This document shows positions 18,170 to 26,388 of a DNA stretch of 64,000 bases, piece after piece. Position numbers and translations under genes: made by a program. The DNA is from Rhizobium favelukesii (lineage in GTDB: Bacteria > Pseudomonadota > Alphaproteobacteria > Rhizobiales > Rhizobiaceae): positions 434,001-498,000 of the forward strand of contig NZ_HG916855.1 in the NCBI RefSeq assembly GCF_000577275.2, read 5' to 3'. The stretch's first letter is position 1. Each line of letters starts with the position of its first letter. The notes under the pieces were generated by a model. It saw nothing but the letters and a program-made list of their open reading frames with translations. It had not been told where the DNA came from and made no database searches.

Positions 18170-19462
18170 ATGGCGATCGATTTTGTCATCCGCAATGCCC
18201 GAATGGCCGGCTTGACCGAGCCGACCGACATCGCCTTCGACACAGGCCGCATCGCGGCGATCGCGCCTCGTTTCGTCTGCGATGCGCCGCACCATGACGC
18301 CGGGGGAAGATTTGCCTGCGCAGGCCTCATCGAAACCCACATCCACCTCGACAAGGCCGGTATCATCAGCCGCTGCAATCTCTGCACCGGGACACTCGCC
18401 GAAGCCATCAGCGAAACTTCTCGAGCCAAGGCCGCCTTCACCGAGGAAGATGTCTATGTCCGTGCTGCCGCAGTCGTCGAAAAGGCAATCCTCAACGGCA
18501 CAACCCGCCTGCGCACCTTCGTCGAGATCGACCCGCGCGTCGGCTTCCGCTCCTTCGAGGCGATCAAACATCTGAAGGCTGACTATATCAGCCTCATCGA
18601 CATCGAAATCTGCGCGTTCGCTCAGGAAGGCCTGACGAATGACCCCGGCACGGAGGCGATGCTGGAACAGGCGCTGAAGGCGGGTGCCGATCTGGTGGGA
18701 GGCTGCCCCTACACCGATCCCGAACCCGCCGAACACATCCGCTGCATCTTCGACCTCGCCATGCGAAACGACGTTGCCGTCGATTTCCACCTTGATTTCG
18801 ACCTCGACCCCGCCGGCTCCAATCTCCCTGTCGTCATCGCCGAGACCGTCGCACGCCGTTACCAGGGACGCGTCTCGGTCGGCCATGTCACCAAGCTCTC
18901 GGCCTTGCCACCGGAAGAGCTGGAGCCGATCGGCCGCCGTCTTGCCGAGGCCGGCATCGCATTGACCGTCCTGCCGTCGACTGATCTCTTCCTGACGGGC
19001 CGCAATGCGACCCATCTCGTTCCACGCGGCGTGACACCCGCTCACCGCCTGGCAGCGCTCGGTGTTGTCACGACCATCTCTACCAACAATGTCCTGAATC
19101 CATTCACGCCGTTCGGCGACGTCAACCTGCTGCGCATGGCCAATCTCTACGCGAACGTTGCCCAGATCGGCACCGCCGATGGCCTCGACGGTGTCTTCGC
19201 CATGATCACGACGCAGGCTGCCACCCTCCTGGGAAGAAAGGGTTACGACATTGCGATCGGCAGCGCGGCAGATATCGTCCTCTTCGACGCCCCCTCGGCT
19301 GCCGATGCCGTCGCGACAATCGCCCCGGCGAGCGCCGGCTGGAAAAATGGTCGTCGGAGCTTCCTTCGCCCGCGGCCGCAGCTTTTCCTAGCATTACAGT
19401 TGCATTTTAGTTTTGAGATGAGCTCGTCGAGCGGCCGCCTGATGGGCGCGTCTCCAGCATGA
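18170..19462 (+). CDS. Amidohydrolase, cytosine deaminase-like; C-terminal tail replaced by IS sequence
   Basis: A CodA-like hydrolase starting at 18170 after AGGAGG. ETHIHLDKAG, VDFHLDFDLD, VGHVTKLSAL and STNNVLNPFTPFGDVNLLRMANLY mark the metal and catalytic regions. The authentic protein runs to RPRPQLFL at 19390, where an IS701-family element begins. Across the element the original frame resumes as L-D-Q-G and TAG (20806-20820), so the native protein was about 410 residues and lost only three. The present frame instead runs 24 residues into the element before a stop at 19460-19462. Activity may well be retained. Confidence 0.8.
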   Translation: MAIDFVIRNARMAGLTEPTDIAFDTGRIAAIAPRFVCDAPHHDAGGRFACAGLIETHIHLDKAGIISRCNLCTGTLAEAISETSRAKAAFTEEDVYVRAAAVVEKAILNGTTRLRTFVEIDPRVGFRSFEAIKHLKADYISLIDIEICAFAQEGLTNDPGTEAMLEQALKAGADLVGGCPYTDPEPAEHIRCIFDLAMRNDVAVDFHLDFDLDPAGSNLPVVIAETVARRYQGRVSVGHVTKLSALPPEELEPIGRRLAEAGIALTVLPSTDLFLTGRNATHLVPRGVTPAHRLAALGVVTTISTNNVLNPFTPFGDVNLLRMANLYANVAQIGTADGLDGVFAMITTQAATLLGRKGYDIAIGSAADIVLFDAPSAADAVATIAPASAGWKNGRRSFLRPRPQLFLALQLHFSFEMSSSSGRLMGASPA

Positions 19463-20809
19463 CCATGCGATGACGTAGGCGGGGTTTATGCGACGCTGGG
19501 CGAGTCTGATGGCGATGCGCCGGACTTCCTGGATAGACCAGCGGATCAAATCCTGATGGTCGGCATCCGCGGTCTTTTTGGGGGCGTCGCGTCATTGGCG
19601 CGGTACCGGATCACCGCCATCATGGCGAAGGCAAGCATGACGAGGGAGACGTGGCGATGCCAGCCATGCCATGACCGGGTTTCATTGTGATCGAGTCCGA
19701 GCTCGTTCTTGGCGGTCTCGAAGCTGTCTTCGATCGCCCAGCGATGGCCTTCAACGGAAACGAGCGTCTGGATGTCCGTCCCGGCCAGGCACCATGTGGT
19801 GAAGAATGCGAGATCACCGTCGCTGATATTGCGCCGGATCAGGAGGCCACGGGTCCAAAGCCCTGATGTCGTCTCGTTGTATTCGTCGGCATCGAGATCG
19901 GCGAGTTCACAGTAGGCCCAGTCATGAAGCCGCGCGCCTTTGGTGCCCTCACCGGCGGAAAGACGCTGCCATGCACTTGAATCGAGATCACGGGCGATCT
20001 CCTGCGCTGTGCCGGCGACCGGAGGCTTACCCGACCAGGAGCCGAAATGGTGGTCCGATTTAACCCCAAGAACGTAGCCTTTGCAGGCTCGACGCAGGGT
20101 CCCTTCAACGTCCCCGACGCCATAGACCGCATCTGCGGCCACCCATGAAAACGGCACATCGGCTGCCAGCGCACGCCGTATCATCTCGACAGCCAGGCCT
20201 GGCTTGGTAGCGAAGGCTGTAGCCTGAGGAACATGAGCTGCTGCCAGCCTTGCCGGATCGCCGGTCCAGCTTTTGGGCAAGTACAGGGCCCGATCGATAA
20301 AGGCATGACCGCGAACGGACACATAGGCGGCGAACACACCGATCTGGCAGTTCGTTATCTTGCCAGCCGAACCTGTATATTGACGTGCAACACCGCACGA
20401 TGTCTTGCCCTGCTTGAGGAAGCCCGTCTCGTCGATGACCAGGACCGCATCATCCGTGGCGAGGTTTTCTACGACATACTCTCGCACGATGTCGCGAAGT
20501 GCGTCCGCGTCCCAGCGCCCGCGCCCCAGAATGGCTTGTTGCCGCCACGGGCCGGGATCACCGGCCGCCTCAGCACGCATCCAACCTGTCTTACGCCGCT
20601 CGTCACCCAGCAAGCCGTCCAGGAAAAGGTTCGCAGAGGCTGCAACTCGCTCCTGCGTAAACAGTCTGCGCATGCGAGCCTTCACGTCGCGCAACGATGA
20701 TGCCCAAAGCTCAAGCGTCGTCTCGATTGATGCACCTGTCATCCATGACCTCCGAATCATGGAGACCCATAGATTCAGACCACAGATAGATATGCAACTG
20801 TAATGCTAG
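19388..20809. mobile_element. IS701-family insertion sequence with CTAG target duplication
   Basis: The element spans 19392-20805 (1414 bp). The terminal inverted repeat is CATTACAGTTGCAT at the left and its complement ATGCAACTGTAATG at the right. Both ends are flanked by CTAG (19388-19391 and 20806-20809), matching the YTAG/YTAR-type 4-bp duplication known for IS701. It carries one transposase gene and looks complete. Confidence 0.9.
19546..20742 (-). CDS. IS701-family DDE transposase
   Basis: A 398-residue transposase with LVIDETGFLKQGKTSCGVARQY, FSWVAADAVYGV and, near the C-terminus, GHRWAIEDSFETAKNELGLDHNETRSW. These are the DDE-fold signatures of IS701 (DDE_5-type) enzymes. ATG 20742 has GGAGG at good spacing; ATG 20760 overlaps that site. 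It is intact and reads opposite to the gene the element interrupted. Confidence 0.9.
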   Translation of the reverse strand: MTGASIETTLELWASSLRDVKARMRRLFTQERVAASANLFLDGLLGDERRKTGWMRAEAAGDPGPWRQQAILGRGRWDADALRDIVREYVVENLATDDAVLVIDETGFLKQGKTSCGVARQYTGSAGKITNCQIGVFAAYVSVRGHAFIDRALYLPKSWTGDPARLAAAHVPQATAFATKPGLAVEMIRRALAADVPFSWVAADAVYGVGDVEGTLRRACKGYVLGVKSDHHFGSWSGKPPVAGTAQEIARDLDSSAWQRLSAGEGTKGARLHDWAYCELADLDADEYNETTSGLWTRGLLIRRNISDGDLAFFTTWCLAGTDIQTLVSVEGHRWAIEDSFETAKNELGLDHNETRSWHGWHRHVSLVMLAFAMMAVIRYRANDATPPKRPRMPTIRI

Positions 20810-20839
20810 ACCAAGGCTAGGCACCGCACACGCTTCGCG

Positions 20840-20958
20840 CTAGGTGATCGCGCCCGGCAACGCATCAACGACCGGATCATCTCGCGCGAAGTTCTGGAGG
20901 CACTTGGCCCCGAAGGCGTGCTCGTCAACATGGCACGTGGCAACACGGGGAGCATGAG
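20840..20958 (+). pseudogene. Fragment of D-2-hydroxyacid dehydrogenase
   Basis: A short frame reads INDRIISREVLEALGPEGVLVNMARG, the C-terminal NAD-domain signature of D-isomer-specific 2-hydroxyacid dehydrogenases (ALGPEGVLVNxARG). Sequence on both sides is unrelated, so only about 35 residues survive. It is the first of a run of gene fragments downstream of the IS701 element. Confidence 0.65.
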
Positions 20959-21004
20959 GATTTGTGGGTCGGGATGGAGCGGAGTATGTCGTCGTCATTG
21001 AATT

Positions 21005-21411
21005 TTGGCGGAGCCGGCGGGTGGGGCAAAACGGAAGTCAGCAAAGAGCAGCGGGAAGACGCCCGCCTCGGAGGATGAGGTTTTTATCCTGCAATTTCGC
21101 ATCTGGCTAAAGGACGTGAACCCGATGGTGTGGCGTAGGGTTCAGGTAGCCTCGACGATGACGTTGCGCGAGTTTCATGGCGTCCTTCAGGTCGCGATGG
21201 GGTGGGAAGGCATCCACCTTTACGAATTCATCATTCACACGGCGCGGTACGGCTCGTGGGAGACGGGTGCCCGTTCCCCGGCCATGACGCTTGGCGAATT
21301 GAAGCTGCGCAAAGGCAGCCGGTTCCTGTACGAATACGACCCAGCATTCCCTGGGGGCACGAGATCCGGCTGGAGGAGCGCCAGCCAGTCAAACCGGGCG
21401 CTCACTATCCG
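21005..21411 (+). pseudogene. pRiA4b ORF-3 family protein, frameshifted and truncated
   Basis: From ATG 21005 the frame gives FILQFRIWLKDVNPMVWRRV, REFHGVLQVAMGWEGIHLYEF and LGELKLRKGSRFLYEYD, the characteristic pattern of plasmid pRiA4b ORF-3 proteins. The continuation IPWGHEIRLEERQPVKPGAHYPACT is in another frame, so an indel lies near 21345-21352. Family members usually go on with a cysteine/glycine-rich GG-DCGG segment, which is missing: the sequence switches to an HlyD-type fragment at about 21412. Function of the family is unknown. Confidence 0.7.
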
Positions 21412-21869
21412 GCATGCACATCCGGGCCCCCGCCGACGGCATCGTGGTGAGTTCGATTTATAATTTCGTTGGCAACGTCATCAGTCCTGGTGAAAAGGTG
21501 ATGGAAATACTGCCGACAACTTCGCGGCCGCTTGTAGAGGCACGACTGCAGCCAAATGACATTGATGCCGTCCATAAGGGACAAGAAGCGCGACTGCGAC
21601 TAACAGCTCTCAATGCTCGATTGACGCCCGAAGTTGATGCGGTCGTTGAACAGGTGTCGGCTGACCGATTGATCGATGAGACAACACACCAACCATACTA
21701 CAGGGCGCTGTTGAGGATAGCCGATCCGCTTTCGGCGGCCATAACCGCGAACGATCTGCACCCAGGCATGCCGGTCGAGGCCTTTATCACGACCGGGGAT
21801 CGCACTTTCTTTGAGTACCTATCAAAGCCAGTTCTGGACTCGATGCAACGAGCGTTTGTTGAAGAATAA
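21412..21869 (+). pseudogene. C-terminal fragment of HlyD/PrsE-type membrane fusion protein
   Basis: About 150 residues read IRAPADGIVVSSIYNFVGNV, GEKVMEILPTTSRPLVEARL and, at the end, HPGMPVEAFITTGDRTFFEYLSKPV. This is the C-terminal lipoyl/beta-barrel part of a type I secretion adaptor, of the kind pairing with an ABC exporter for RTX or metalloprotease substrates. The N-terminal membrane anchor and coiled coil are absent and no ABC exporter is nearby, so it is a relic fused to the preceding gene fragment. Confidence 0.75.
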
Positions 21870-22127
21870 GCGGGCGCGCGGGCCCATGTGGCCACATTTT
21901 TGGGTGAATCGCAGGCTGAGGATCGCGAGAACCAAATGAGCCACAGAAGTTCTCCGACATTGGATAGATTAGCAGCTCAACGCTGCTCCTAAATTAGCGC
22001 GAAACAGATATTTCCTTGGCCGATTACGGGATCCAACGTTCGTAGCCCTTCAAGGCGGCTATCTTGTATATTGCTCCACAGTCAATAATATCATATATGT
22101 AGGTATGTTCCTACATGGAGGCATTCT

Positions 22128-22382
22128 ATGAGCATCACAAGTTTGTCTAGCCGGGAGTTGAACCACGACGTCAGTAAGGCAAAGAAGGCTGCCAAAAGAG
22201 GACCTGTAGTTATTACAGATCGCGGGAAGCCGTCCCATGTGTTGATGACGTACAGCGAATTCGTCCGCCTGACCGGCAAGCGACGGAATCTCGTCGATAC
22301 TCTTTCAATGCCTGGTTTGTCGACGATCGAATTAGATCCACTGAGAGCCGAAATTGCGCCTCGCGAGGTCGATCTGTCTTGA
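22128..22382 (+). CDS. Phd/YefM-family antitoxin
   Basis: An 84-residue protein with the Phd/YefM N-terminal fold: SSRELNHDVSKAKKAAKRGPVVITDRGKPSHVLMTY (residues 5-40), including the RGxPxHVLM core. The C-terminal tail would wrap the toxin. It is preceded by GGAGGC, and its stop overlaps the start of the PIN-domain gene (ATGA-type coupling via TTGAAG at 22379), as expected for a type II pair. It probably autoregulates through DNA binding. Confidence 0.85.
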   Translation: MSITSLSSRELNHDVSKAKKAAKRGPVVITDRGKPSHVLMTYSEFVRLTGKRRNLVDTLSMPGLSTIELDPLRAEIAPREVDLS

Positions 22383-22801
22383 AGTACCTGCTGGATACAA
22401 ACGTCGTCTCCGAGTTGCGCAAAGTTGGAGACGGTAAAGCAGATGCCAATGTGACGAAGTGGGTCGGTGCGCAAGATTCCAATGACTTGTTCATTTCCGC
22501 AATTACGATCCTGGAAATTGAGCGCGGAATATTAACCATCCAGCGTCGCGACGCTGCCCAGGGCTCTCGCTTGCGGGGATGGATGGATAGCCGTGTTCGT
22601 CCTGAATTCGCAGAGCGAGTTCTGCCAATCGATGACGCGATAGCGACGCGTTGTGCCCACTTACATATTCCAGACCGCCGCAACGAGGCTGATGCTTTGA
22701 TCGCCGCTACCGCGCTGGTTCGCGGTTTAACTGTAGTCACGCGTAATGTTCAGGATTTCGATGATACCGGCGTGATCGTAGTCGACCCGTGGCAAGACTG
22801 A
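22379..22801 (+). CDS. PIN-domain toxin, VapC family
   Basis: A 140-residue ribonuclease-type toxin. The acidic catalytic residues are visible: YLLDTNVVSELRK at the N-terminus, ISAITILEIERGI, and RNEADALIAATALVRGLTVVTRNVQDFDDTGV with the later Asp residues. The start is TTG at 22379, overlapping the antitoxin stop. It looks intact and would cleave tRNA or mRNA when the antitoxin is degraded. In this relic-rich region the pair may act as an addiction module for the replicon. Confidence 0.87.
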   Translation: MKYLLDTNVVSELRKVGDGKADANVTKWVGAQDSNDLFISAITILEIERGILTIQRRDAAQGSRLRGWMDSRVRPEFAERVLPIDDAIATRCAHLHIPDRRNEADALIAATALVRGLTVVTRNVQDFDDTGVIVVDPWQD

Positions 22802-23165
22802 AATCGGGCGCGGGCACCCGCTAGCGATGTCCTTTTAGATTCCTTAGATCACCCCAGAACCTTTTTGGGATCGTATGGTCTGCGGTTCGAATCCGTTCAA
22901 GAGCAAGTCGAACCAATCCGCGCGAGACGTAGGTCACGGCGGTCCGGCGAGCATCGGCATCATCGCTCTTCCGATAGTAAGGCTGATGGATACATGCTGA
23001 CTATATCGGTGTCTCACCAGACGTCGCAGCCTCTGGACCGGCAGGCAAATGGTTTGTCGATCGGGTCAAGGCTCTTTGGCGCGGTGCAGACATCATCGAA
23101 ACGGCATCAGCGCGCTGAACTGAAAAGGCTCGGTCGTGGAGGCCCTATCTTCACATGAAACTGCC
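22802..23165 (+). other. Gene-relic stretch with a TctC-like fragment
   Basis: No intact gene. Around 22930-23010 two frames together give GGPASIGIIA and SKADGYMLTISVS, resembling the SIGA-x-PDGYTLL region of TctC-type periplasmic binding proteins, so a frameshifted fragment is likely. A further frame reads AASGPAGKWFVDRVKALWRGADIIETA with no recognised family. Confidence 0.35.
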
Positions 23166-23696
23166 TCAGACGCGTGATCGGATGGGCGCGTCAATCGCAT
23201 CTGTCGCGCCTTGTCGCTCCGCAAGGACGGCGTCCGTGATCAGACGCACGAGCTGATCGGCCGGCGGAGCGAAGGAGGGCTGGTCGATCGCCCAGCCCAG
23301 CGCCGTCATCAGGGCGAACAGGTCGTCTCCGTTCATGTCATGACGGGCAGAGCCGTCGGACTGGGCGCGGAGCAGGAGCCGCGCGCTCGCGGAATGTACG
23401 GACGCACAGGCCGCATATAGCGCGGACTGCGGGTTGGTGTGGGCCGCCGCCATGAGGTTGACGACGCCCCTGTGACCTTGTGCGAACGCCACCCAGTCGC
23501 GAAACCACGACTCGAGGGCCGACCCACCTTTTGCCGACAAAATAAGATCCGCGCACGGAGGAATCCCCCGCAACGCTTCTGCGCCCAAACCAGTCAGCAG
23601 CCGCGCCTGCAGCGCTCGGAACGGGATCGCCATCCCTCGGGCTGGCTCTGCGAGGCGATGGCGACGACGAGTTGGCAGCACAGCCATGCGGGCCAC
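23166..23696 (-). pseudogene. TetR-family regulator lacking its DNA-binding domain
   Basis: The frame from 23696 gives ALESWFRDWVAFAQGHRGVVNLMAAAHTNPQSALYAACASVHSAS and DLFALMTALGWAIDQPSF, the C-terminal ligand domain of a TetR family (positions about 58-100 and 125-145). The first 50 residues do not resemble a TetR helix-turn-helix, and the SDR gene starts 90 bp away, leaving no room for one. It is therefore a truncated regulator, originally divergent from the SDR gene that such regulators commonly control. Confidence 0.65.
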
Positions 23697-23784
23697 TCCG
23701 GCCGGGGCTTCCTGAAGTAGAGGTGATCGTCTACATAAGATCGACTTGCAAAAACCGACCTACAACAGAACGAGGAGTACAAAA

Positions 23785-24624
23785 ATGGCCCGGCTTACGG
23801 ACACCGTAGCTGTCGTCACCGGTGGCGGTAGGGGGATTGGTCGGGAGATTGCACTGCAGCAGGCGCGGGAGGGCGCCAAGGTCGCTGTGCTTGCGCGGAC
23901 AGCGACCGAGATCGAGGAAACTGTCTCGCTGATTCAAGGCGGGGGCGGGCGAGCGATCGCTGTGACGACCGACGTTGCCGAATACAGCGCCGTCGAAAGC
24001 GCTTTTGCCCGGATTGCATCCGAATTGGGTCCAGTCGAAACACTGGTCAACAACCATGGCTCTTTCCAGGCTTTCGGTCCTGTATGGGAGTGTGATCCGC
24101 TCGTCTGGTGGCGGGATGTAGAGATCAATCTGCGCGGAACCTTCCACACCAGCCGCGCGGCAACTCCAACAATGCTGGCGCGCGGCAAGGGCCGGATCGT
24201 CAACCTAGTCAGTGGTGGAACAGGCAACAGCTTCCCCCACGGCTCCGGTTACGCATCGAGCAAAGCGGCCATCATGCGCCTGACGGAGTGTCTCAATGAT
24301 ACAACGATCGCTCATAACGTGCGCGCCTTCGCAGTCGATCCGGGGCTTGTCCGGAGCGCGATGACCGAAATGCAGCTGTTTTCCGAGGCCGGTAAAACCT
24401 ACCTGCCTGGCATCCAGCAGCTCTTTGACGATGGCGTCGACATCGATCCCTCACGCGCTGCACTTCTGATCACAGACATCGCTGCTGGCCGTTTCGACGT
24501 GCTTGCTGGTCGTCTTTTGCGCGGTGTTGACGATCGCGACGGGCTCGAAAAGGACATGGAGAGCTTAGTTGCAGCCGATGGACGGGCGCTGCGCTTCACC
24601 GCAATTGAGCAGCAGAAGCTCTGA
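23785..24624 (+). CDS. SDR-family oxidoreductase
   Basis: A 279-residue short-chain dehydrogenase. TGGGRGIGREIALQQAREGAKVAVLAR is the NAD(P)-binding segment (residues about 12-38), VNNHG the structural NNAG variant, VSGGTGNSFPHGSGYASSKAAIMR contains the catalytic YxxxK, and AVDPGLVRS follows. ATG 23785 has GAGGAG upstream; an in-frame ATG at 23746 is less likely. It appears intact next to a truncated TetR gene. Substrate unknown. Confidence 0.85.
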   Translation: MARLTDTVAVVTGGGRGIGREIALQQAREGAKVAVLARTATEIEETVSLIQGGGGRAIAVTTDVAEYSAVESAFARIASELGPVETLVNNHGSFQAFGPVWECDPLVWWRDVEINLRGTFHTSRAATPTMLARGKGRIVNLVSGGTGNSFPHGSGYASSKAAIMRLTECLNDTTIAHNVRAFAVDPGLVRSAMTEMQLFSEAGKTYLPGIQQLFDDGVDIDPSRAALLITDIAAGRFDVLAGRLLRGVDDRDGLEKDMESLVAADGRALRFTAIEQQKL

Positions 24625-24754
24625 CTTTGCCCTTGGACGGACGGGTTAGCCTGAATGGCGGCAGAGGCGTTCTGCTGAAAGCGCTGGCGTGTCCTGATTG
24701 CTTCTGTCATGCGTCGTTAGATGGTTACTAAGCGTTAAACCATCGGCGACTACT

Positions 24755-24833
24755 CTCAAGACGGCCGCGGCATTTCCTCCCGTGCTGTGTCGCCAAGACT
24801 CTTGGCCCGAGCCTCGCATGCTCGGGCCTTTTT
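24755..24833 (+). ncRNA. Candidate trans-acting sRNA ending at a strong terminator
   Basis: A 550-bp gene-free interval contains an unstructured stretch with an anti-Shine-Dalgarno-like TTTCCTCCC (24773-24781), followed by a GC-rich hairpin and T-run. That layout resembles rhizobial alpha-r sRNA families with exposed CCUCC motifs. The 5' end is not determinable and I could not identify a promoter confidently. A short antisense frame over the same bases is considered a shadow. Confidence 0.35.
24804..24833 (+). terminator. Rho-independent terminator
   Basis: GGCCCGAGC (24804-24812) pairs perfectly with GCTCGGGCC (24820-24828) around a 7-base loop and is followed by TTTTT. It is about 180 bp beyond the SDR stop, so it may end either the SDR transcript or a separate small RNA. 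Confidence 0.8.
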
Positions 24834-25176
24834 CCTATCGGCTACGCTGACCCGGATATAACCGGCGTGAAACCAACTGAGCAGGTTGGCTGACCAGCAT
24901 CCGAAAAAACCGCTGTTTAGCTTCCCTCGTCTGGCCAAGCAATAAAAGGGTTCAGTTGAGTTACTTGGATGAAGCAGGGCGGCGAACCGACTAAAATCAA
25001 AGAGAGCCTAGGGGCGCACTTCTCCCGTGCGCACCATCTATCTGTTGCTGGATTCAGGATTTTGTTCTCTACATCACCAGGCCTCTTCACCTCTCGTTGA
25101 TGTGATAGCCGAGCAAATTGTCAGCTCCGGGGAAGGGCACTAAGCATCGTTGCCTGGGCGATGTTGAGGTGACGAC
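24834..25176. other. Intergenic, no gene recognised
   Basis: No coding frame with family resemblance and no further hairpin with a T-run was noticed between the terminator and the esterase fragment. Confidence 0.4.
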
Positions 25177-25485
25177 ATGTTTCGATATTTGGGTTGCATT
25201 CTACTGATCATGTTCATCGTTCCCGGAGGCGCATCCGCGACGGCTTCCTGTGGAGGCGATCGTCCGTGCATGGTTACTGGCGGCAACTATAGGATTGAGC
25301 TACCGGAAGACGACGATCTTCGCGGTGCGTTCGTCTTTTTTCACGGCTTCAAGGGTTCTGCCGAGCTGGGGTCGGAACAAGAGCAGTTCGAAATCGTACG
25401 AGGCCTTTATCAACCAAAGACAGCAATTGCCTTGTTTTCCAAGGGCTTACCATGCGATTTTTCGGACATGATCCGAAGGAGATAA
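25177..25485 (+). pseudogene. N-terminal fragment of a secreted PHB depolymerase/esterase-like protein
   Basis: The frame begins with a signal peptide (MFRYLGCILLIMFIVPGGASA) and CMVTGGNYRIELP, then GAFVFFHGFKGSAEL, the first strand and HGxxG oxyanion region of polyhydroxybutyrate-depolymerase/LpqC-type alpha/beta hydrolases. After about residue 75 the similarity is lost and the frame runs into IS1595-type sequence, so the Ser-Asp-His part is gone. Disruption by the transposon relic is the simple explanation. Confidence 0.6.
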
Positions 25486-25489
25486 AGAA

Positions 25490-25850
25490 TGACGGAAACG
25501 ATGCTAGCAGCGCTTACCAACATTCGGACCGCGGAAGATATGATCATGGCCTTTTTCGCGATGAAGAGCAATGTCGGCGGTTGCTGGAAAGCATGGTGTG
25601 GCCGGGTGGGAGAGTTTGCCCTGCCTGTGGTTAAACGCTCGATCGCGATCGCCGGTCGCGATACTGGCAAGCGGCATGCGCGTCCGGGTCTCTATCAATG
25701 CTCGAGCGGCGATTGCCGGTTCCAGTTCACGGTGACGACACACACGCCTTTGCATTCCACAAAGCTTCCTTTGCGTGTTTGGCTGAAGGGCATGTGGCTT
25801 ATGCTGCAGTCGGATAAAGGCTTGTCCTCGGTGCGCCTGGTCCGTGGCGA
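25490..25850 (+). pseudogene. IS1595-family transposase N-terminal relic
   Basis: One frame gives FRDEEQCRRLLESMVWPGGRVCPACG. A second frame, after a break near 25632, gives KRSIAIAGRDTGKRHARPGLYQCSSGDCRFQFTVTTHTPLHSTKLPLRVWL in pieces at about 25636-25790. The two CxxC-type zinc ribbons and the FTVTTHTPLHSTKLPL segment are typical of IS1595 transposases. The DDE domain is missing: at about 25845 the sequence switches to an IS6-family transposase. Confidence 0.7.
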
Positions 25851-26200
25851 GAAGCATTGGCTTTGGCGTGCGGTGGATCAGGACGGCTTTGTGATTGACG
25901 TTCTCGTGCAGAGCCGCCGCAACGCGAAGGCGGCCAAGCGCCTGATGCGTTATGCCGGGCATCGAGCATCGGTCACACAAGGGGCTTAACAACCGGGCTG
26001 AAAACTCCCACCAACCGACGCGACGGCGCGAGCGGATTATGAAGCGTTTCAAGTCAGCCCGACATCTCCAGCGCTTCGTCTCCATCCATGACCCGATTGC
26101 CAACCTCTTCCGCATCTCGCGCCACGACATTATATCCAGCCATCATCGCAAACTGCGCGCAGCGGCGATGAACCTATGGGCGAAAATCGCTCGGGCGTGA
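25842..26200 (+). pseudogene. IS6-family transposase relic with internal deletion
   Basis: First GEKHWLWRAVDQDGFVIDVLVQ and RRNAKAAKRLMR, then in another frame GIEHRSHKGLNNRAENSHQPTRRRERIMKRFKSARHLQRF in pieces to the stop at 26200. Both match IS6/IS240-type transposases, but the roughly 60 residues normally between KRLMR and the NNRAENSH motif are missing. The DDE triad is therefore incomplete. It abuts the IS1595 relic directly, so the two elements are fused. Confidence 0.75.
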
Positions 26201-26234
26201 ACGATAAAATCGGTAGGCATATGCCCCGTGACCT

Positions 26235-26256
26235 AGGGTCAGGACCTATTAATCTG
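26235..26256. repeat. Orphan IS5-type terminal repeat
   Basis: AGGGTCAGGACCTATTAAT here matches the inverted complement of the IS5 right end at about 36407-36425 (AGGGTCAGGACTCACTAAT). No transposase follows it locally, so it is a stranded element end. Confidence 0.5.
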
Positions 26257-26388
26257 GCATCAACTGCCACGAGCCATCGCTTTCGGACTAGGCCACGAAC
26301 GGCAACTTCCCGCCATTATGAGATTTAGACCAAGGTCTCAAAAGCGCCGCCAATAGCGGAAATTGACAACCTTAAACTAGGGAGCAAG

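Noticed and set aside
17819..19045. 408-residue leftward frame opposite two amidohydrolases
   Set aside because: Antisense shadow in GC-rich DNA; it spans the junction of two real genes and matches nothing.
22865..23158. 97-residue rightward frame as a gene
   Set aside because: Only about 15 residues resemble a TctC protein and the sense switches frame, so it is treated as a relic.
24756..24938. 60-residue leftward frame across the terminator
   Set aside because: It reads through a perfect hairpin and T-run and has no ribosome site; a small RNA on the other strand explains the conservation-like structure better.
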